From Halorubrum sp. CBA1229 (GTDB lineage: Archaea; Halobacteriota; Halobacteria; Halobacteriales; Haloferacaceae): DNA of 64,000 bases. The stretch lies in the NCBI RefSeq assembly GCF_003721435.2, contig NZ_CP054585.1, positions 248,001 to 312,000 of the forward strand, in the 5' to 3' direction. Below the pieces are notes generated by a model, which worked only from the letters and a program-made list of their open reading frames with translations, was not told the DNA's origin and made no database searches. Shown piece after piece: positions 59,819 to 64,000 of this stretch (position 1 is the stretch's first letter; each line of letters begins with the position of its first letter). A program made the position numbers and the translations under genes.

Positions 59819-60817
59819 TTAGAGGTCAAGCGTCGCGTCGACGAACAGGTCATCCAGATCGTATTCGTGAGGAATCACTCCTTGATTGTGTGCGTAGTCC
59901 ACGAACGTGTTCAGTTCTGTTCTCGTCTTTTCCGTGAGGCCGTACTCCCACACAGACTCCGGAGGGCCCATGATGCGCTGCTGTTCAAGATCGTGGAGGT
60001 GAGACCATGTCGATGACAGGTCCGCACTCGGACTGCGCTTGCGGTCAAGACACTGATCGCGCGCGTCACACAGTGCTTCGTAGACGCTGAGTGCGACCCA
60101 CGGATGTTTGTCCAGAATCTCGTCTCGAATGACAATCACGTGCATGATCGGATGGATGCCAGTTTCTTGGAAATATCGCTGTTCTTCTCCTAACGGATCA
60201 TCGAAGAGGAAATCAAGATTGTCAGATTGCGCTACCTCACTGAAGAGGGATCCGGAGGGGTCCATCGCGGCATCTAACTCTCCCTCAAGTAGGGCTTGCC
60301 GCACGGGCGCGCGCCGGGCAGCATCACCCTCCTTTTCACCCGGAAGGACGTTGACATCAAAGCGATCCGGCACACCCAGACCCACGTCGTCTTCTTTTCG
60401 CCGGTACCACGTGACATCCTCTAGATCAAGGCCGTACTGCTCTCGGGCAATCCCACGAATCCAGACGGTCGCAGTCGTCTGCCATGACTGAGTGGCGACA
60501 TTCTTGCCGGCCAGATCACCGAGATCGGTCATGTCGGAGTCGGCCCGCTTGTACACGAACGAGTGGCGAAACTTCCGATACGGGAAGACGGGAAGCGCGG
60601 TGAATTCGTAGTCGTTGCTGACCGTCCGCGAAGAGAGATACGACGCCAGCGATATCTCACAGATATCGTACACCGGGTGCTCGAAGAACCGGCGGTGACG
60701 CTTCGATGGGCGATTCGCAATAGTGGTCAACTCCACGCCATCGGGTTCGACAGCATCGTTCAGCAACGGTCGCATAATGTCACTATCCGTACATCCGAGC
60801 GAGAGGTGAACAGCCAT
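59819..60817 (-). CDS. Periplasmic-binding-fold protein (dihydroxyphthalate decarboxylase-like), no signal peptide
   Basis: 332 residues from the ATG at 60817 (a GTG 15 bases earlier is possible). VHLSLGCTDSDIMRPLLNDA, then YDICEISLASYLSSR, LPVFPYRKFRHSFVYKRADS and LAGKNVATQSWQTTATVWIR follow the pattern of the ABC-type binding fold used by 4,5-dihydroxyphthalate decarboxylase and relatives. There is no signal peptide or lipobox, so it is probably a cytoplasmic enzyme or ligand sensor rather than a transport component. It is divergent from the ABC ATPase gene. Confidence 0.75.
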   Translation of the reverse strand: MAVHLSLGCTDSDIMRPLLNDAVEPDGVELTTIANRPSKRHRRFFEHPVYDICEISLASYLSSRTVSNDYEFTALPVFPYRKFRHSFVYKRADSDMTDLGDLAGKNVATQSWQTTATVWIRGIAREQYGLDLEDVTWYRRKEDDVGLGVPDRFDVNVLPGEKEGDAARRAPVRQALLEGELDAAMDPSGSLFSEVAQSDNLDFLFDDPLGEEQRYFQETGIHPIMHVIVIRDEILDKHPWVALSVYEALCDARDQCLDRKRSPSADLSSTWSHLHDLEQQRIMGPPESVWEYGLTEKTRTELNTFVDYAHNQGVIPHEYDLDDLFVDATLDL

Positions 60818-61043
60818 GGTCTGAGTTCCCACAGTTATGTAATATATTTATCGAAAAGCTCGAAAATGATCTAGGGCAGATGGGCGAGTTCTGTCAAGTA
60901 GTGGCACGACGTCGCCTGGAAATGGATGCACTACCGTTTACCGTAGCTGACAACGATCAAACCCACGTAAAGACATCACACAAGATGGGAATGTGATACG
61001 GCCAACACAAGACTTTTTCAGCGTCTCGCGAAACAATCGCGGG

Positions 61044-62195
61044 ATGACCGACCCGAAGCTCCGCATCGAGGGGCTGACAAAACGGTTCGGCAACGAGACT
61101 GCAGTCACCGATCTGTCGACGTCGGTCGCGAGCGGCGATTTCCACTCTATCCTCGGCCCGTCTGGCTGTGGGAAGACGACGACGCTCCGGTGTGTGGCGG
61201 GACTGGAACAACCAGACAGCGGGCGGATCTACATCGACGACGAACTGGTGTCAGCGCCCGACCAGGGCGTCCACGTAAAACCGAAACACAGGGGGATCGG
61301 GATGGTGTTTCAAGAGTATGCTGTCTGGCCCCACCTTACGGTCGCGGAGAACGTCGCCTTCCCGCTGGAGGTCAGAGATATCGGCGACAGCGACCACAGA
61401 CGCGAGCGGGTCCGCGAGATGCTTGCACTCGTGGGTCTCGAGGACCGGCTCGACGACCTCGCGACGAACCTCAGCGGCGGCCAGCAACAGCGGGTCGCCA
61501 TCTCCAGAGCGCTCGTGACCGAACCGGCGATACTGCTGTTCGACGAGCCCCTCTCGCACCTCGACGCCAAATTACGCCGCGAGATGCGCGTCGAGATTGA
61601 GCAGATCTGTACGGAACTGGACATTACGACGCTGTACGTCACCCACGATCAGGACGAGGCGATGTACCTCTCCGACAGGATTTCGCTCATGCGTGGCGGC
61701 TCCCTCGTCGAAGAGAACGACCCCGTATCGCTGCACACCGCGCCCAAGACGCTCTTCGGGATGAACTTCATGGGCCAGTGTAACGTCCTGACGGGTGAGG
61801 TCGCGTCGGTCGAGGCCGACAGCGTGACCGTCGCCACCTCTACCGCCGGCGTCAGGGCCCCCCGTGAGAGCTTTGTGGGCCAGCCCCGCGAGGGGCAGAC
61901 GGTCCAGGTCTGTTTCCGACCCAAGTACTGTACGTTCGACGGCGACAGCGCCGTGACGTTCTCCGGTGAGGTGGACAGCGTGTCGCAGACGGGGGATTTC
62001 GTTGAGTACGAGGTCACACTCGAGGAGGACACGGTGCGGGTACGCCTGCTTGAATACGATTCCGTCGACCCCGGCGATTGCGTCGATATCGCCGTCGACA
62101 GCGGACAGGTCCGGATGTACGCGACCCCGGAGAGCGAGGAAGCGCCAGAGCCGGGGTGCGAAAGCCTCAGTGCCGGCCGGCCGGGGTCGTCATAA
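61044..62195 (+). CDS. ABC importer ATPase (FbpC/PotA type)
   Basis: 383 residues from the ATG at 61044. Walker A GPSGCGKTTT (about residue 40), Q-loop MVFQEYAVWPHLTV, signature LSGGQQQRVAISRAL, Walker B ILLFDEPLSHLD and H-loop VTHDQDEAM are complete. The C-terminal OB-type (TOBE) domain, residues 240-360, is typical of ATPases for iron(III), thiamine, polyamine or phosphonate importers. It converges with the permease gene (38 bases between stops). Confidence 0.93.
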   Translation: MTDPKLRIEGLTKRFGNETAVTDLSTSVASGDFHSILGPSGCGKTTTLRCVAGLEQPDSGRIYIDDELVSAPDQGVHVKPKHRGIGMVFQEYAVWPHLTVAENVAFPLEVRDIGDSDHRRERVREMLALVGLEDRLDDLATNLSGGQQQRVAISRALVTEPAILLFDEPLSHLDAKLRREMRVEIEQICTELDITTLYVTHDQDEAMYLSDRISLMRGGSLVEENDPVSLHTAPKTLFGMNFMGQCNVLTGEVASVEADSVTVATSTAGVRAPRESFVGQPREGQTVQVCFRPKYCTFDGDSAVTFSGEVDSVSQTGDFVEYEVTLEEDTVRVRLLEYDSVDPGDCVDIAVDSGQVRMYATPESEEAPEPGCESLSAGRPGSS

Positions 62196-62233
62196 CCGCC
62201 ACAGTGCGTCGACCAGGAAATCGACAGTGCCCG

Positions 62234-63928
62234 CTATATGTCTGTGACGGCGACGTCCGTGAGGAGGTACGTCCCCACGTAGACGACGAGGATCAGCGCG
62301 ACGATGATCGTGGCGATCGCTGCCGACTGCTCGGCGTTCCCGTTGGCGATGCGACGCCACATGAGCACCTGGATTACCTCGGCGTTCCCGGCACCGAGTA
62401 ACAACGGGATAGAGAGACTCTTCATGTAGTCGATAAAGAGCAACAGATATCCCGAGACCAAGCCGGGCTTGAGGAGCGGAATGAACACCCGCTTGAATGT
62501 TCCAAACAGGCCCGCGCCGGCGATGTTCGCGGCGTCTTCGAGTTCCTGCCCGATCGACCGAAACGAGGAGTTCGACGCCCGGACGCCGTAAACGATGAAC
62601 TTCGCGGTAAAGGCGATCATCACGAGCCAGATCGTCCCGTACAGGCCGAAGACGTTGAAATTCAGGAAAAACCACAGGTACGCTGTTGAGAGGACGAGCC
62701 CCGGGATGACGATCGGAACGAACGTGAGGAAGTCGAGTACGTCACCGACGACCGACTCCGTTTTGATGACGATATACGAGACCAGCGCCGCCAGCACCAT
62801 CCCGACGACCCCACCGACCCCGCTGAGGAGCAGCGTATTTTTCAAAGCGAGTCGGAACGTCTCGGCGGAGCTGCCGACAAAAAAGTGCAGGTAGTTTTCG
62901 AGCGTCCACTCGACGTGTTCGAGGTCGAACCCAAGGAACGTCTGCTGGAACGAAGAGGCGACGAGAGTCACCACCGGGAGCAAGTAGAGAAAGACGATCA
63001 GGGCGAGAAACACGGCCGACAGCACGTGGCCGTAGCGGCCGAGGTCATACTCGGCAGTGGTGACGTTGCCCTGGCCGGCAATCGTCTCGTATTTTTCGCG
63101 GGCGCCCGAGAGGCGGCGTTGAGCGGCGACGCCGAACACAGCGATAAGGAGGAGGATCATCCCGAGGGCGGCGGCGAACGTAAAGTCGTAGGGGTAGCCC
63201 CGCAGGGCCAGATACATCTGCGTCGCGAGGACGAAGACGCCGCCGCGGATACCGAGGATGAGCGGTGTCCCGAACGACTGGAGGAGGCGGGTAAACACGA
63301 TCACAGTCGCGATGAGCAGTGACGGACTCGCCAGCGGGAGCGTGATCTTCCGTAGCGTCATCAGAAGCCCTGCACCGGAGATCTCTGCCGCCTCCTCTAA
63401 TGACGCGGGCACTGACTCGATAGCCCCTTTCGTGAGCAGATAGACGATACCGGCGTAGTGTGACCCCGACACCAGTGCAATACCCCACACACTGAAGATG
63501 TCGACTGGCGGGGCGTCGAACATCGGCAGCGCCAGGAGAACCTGATTGACCGGGCCCTTCGGACCGGCGTAGAACTGCCAGGAGAGCGCCAGGATGTACG
63601 ACGGCAGGAAGTACTGCACGAGGAAGGCAGGCGCGATGAGGCGTCTCCCAACAATATCGGTTTTCGTCGTCACGACAACGCCTCCGACGCCGAGCACGAG
63701 CGCGATCGCTGTGCCCGAGACGGCGACCGCGACCGTGTTCCCGAGCGTGCTGTACACCTGGGGCGAAAACAGTTCCTGGTATCCGCGCAGCGTAGCTGTG
63801 CCACCGAGGCCGGGGGCGGTCGTCCAGAACGATCCCCAGATGAAAAAGGCGATCGGACAGCCGATGATCACCAGCAACACCGACAGCACGCCCCACCGGA
63901 ACAGCACGTTCGGTAGCTGGCGGGTCAC
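62234..63928 (-). CDS. ABC importer permease, fused two-domain (FbpB type)
   Basis: 564 residues with twelve hydrophobic helices in two homologous halves. Each half has the EAA loop that docks the ATPase: EEAAEISGAGLLMTLRKITL and LEDAANIAGAGLFGTFKRVF. Fused double permeases of this size serve iron(III), thiamine or aminophosphonate uptake. The upstream gene on the minus strand is the end of the probable binding protein, 30 bases away, so the operon runs binding protein to permease. Confidence 0.93.
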   Translation of the reverse strand: MTRQLPNVLFRWGVLSVLLVIIGCPIAFFIWGSFWTTAPGLGGTATLRGYQELFSPQVYSTLGNTVAVAVSGTAIALVLGVGGVVVTTKTDIVGRRLIAPAFLVQYFLPSYILALSWQFYAGPKGPVNQVLLALPMFDAPPVDIFSVWGIALVSGSHYAGIVYLLTKGAIESVPASLEEAAEISGAGLLMTLRKITLPLASPSLLIATVIVFTRLLQSFGTPLILGIRGGVFVLATQMYLALRGYPYDFTFAAALGMILLLIAVFGVAAQRRLSGAREKYETIAGQGNVTTAEYDLGRYGHVLSAVFLALIVFLYLLPVVTLVASSFQQTFLGFDLEHVEWTLENYLHFFVGSSAETFRLALKNTLLLSGVGGVVGMVLAALVSYIVIKTESVVGDVLDFLTFVPIVIPGLVLSTAYLWFFLNFNVFGLYGTIWLVMIAFTAKFIVYGVRASNSSFRSIGQELEDAANIAGAGLFGTFKRVFIPLLKPGLVSGYLLLFIDYMKSLSIPLLLGAGNAEVIQVLMWRRIANGNAEQSAAIATIIVALILVVYVGTYLLTDVAVTDI

Positions 63929-63958
63929 GGCTCTGGAGCTGTATGGCTGACCGCGTGT

Positions 63959-64000
63959 TCAGTTCGTCGGGGCACCGATGGCGTTCTGGTAGGTCGTCTC
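63959..64000 (-). CDS. C-terminal end of a probable extracellular binding protein, cut by window edge
   Basis: The 13 codons before the TGA read TTYQNAIGAPTN (with a leading Glu). The gene lies directly upstream of the permease, the usual place for the substrate-binding protein, and the sequence enters the window from the right. Only the very end is visible, so the assignment rests on position. Confidence 0.5.
   Translation of the reverse strand, partial: ETTYQNAIGAPTN

Noticed and set aside
1-64000. tRNA or rRNA genes
   Set aside because: No cloverleaf-like GGTTCGAATCC/T-loop contexts or rRNA blocks were noticed on reading; a tRNAscan run would settle it.

Overview
The window is haloarchaeal DNA (class Halobacteria). 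The proteins are very acidic and the DNA is mostly GC-rich. There is a PGF-CTERM surface protein, a CetZ tubulin, an Orc1/Cdc6 initiator, TATA boxes placed for leaderless transcripts and several IS1341-type TnpB elements. I see no rRNA, tRNA, CRISPR array or tyrosine integrase. The sequence alone does not show whether this is the main chromosome or a secondary replicon.

Layout. (1) 1-5.3 kb holds housekeeping-like genes: a surface protein cut by the window edge, an UppP-type polyprenyl-diphosphatase, CetZ, a two-helix membrane protein and a DUF4330 protein. (2) 5.5-8.2 kb looks like a replication origin. An orc1/cdc6 gene is flanked by about ten copies of a 20-bp repeat that face the gene from both sides, and a decayed second orc1/cdc6 follows. 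(3) 8.0-26.5 kb is a surface-glycan cluster: flippase, glycosyltransferases, sugar-nucleotide enzymes, FkbM methyltransferase, polysaccharide deacetylase, two alkaline-phosphatase-superfamily proteins and a polyprenyl-phosphate sugar transferase. It is littered with remnants of nucleotidyltransferase, epimerase and transposase genes and contains a low-GC patch.

(4) 26.7-59.6 kb reads as an integrated conjugative or plasmid-like element. It has a six-gene type IV secretion operon (VirB4-, PrgI-, VirB6-like proteins, lipoprotein, large surface protein, pilin-like protein), a very large coupling-type ATPase, a primase-polymerase-like protein, an ArdC-like antirestriction protein, an RPA-like protein and a GHKL-ATPase/metalloprotease fusion. 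Between these sit many toxin-antitoxin-like modules (DUF433/DUF5615, TumE/TumA, RHH/Doc, winged helix/MazF, nucleotidyltransferase plus small partner), three distinct TnpB elements and several solo IS ends. (5) 59.8-64 kb holds an Fbp/Pot-like ABC importer (ATPase, double permease, end of a probable binding protein) and a periplasmic-binding-fold protein without a signal peptide.

The most interesting signals are these: the origin repeats; a structured leader placed directly before several start codons in the mobile region; the GHKL-ATPase/SprT-like protease fusion that carries one of these leaders; a TnpB lacking the RuvC-II glutamate; and a TnpB element that split a small gene whose intact paralogue sits next to a nucleotidyltransferase. 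Functions are inferred from motifs read by eye; no database search was run.
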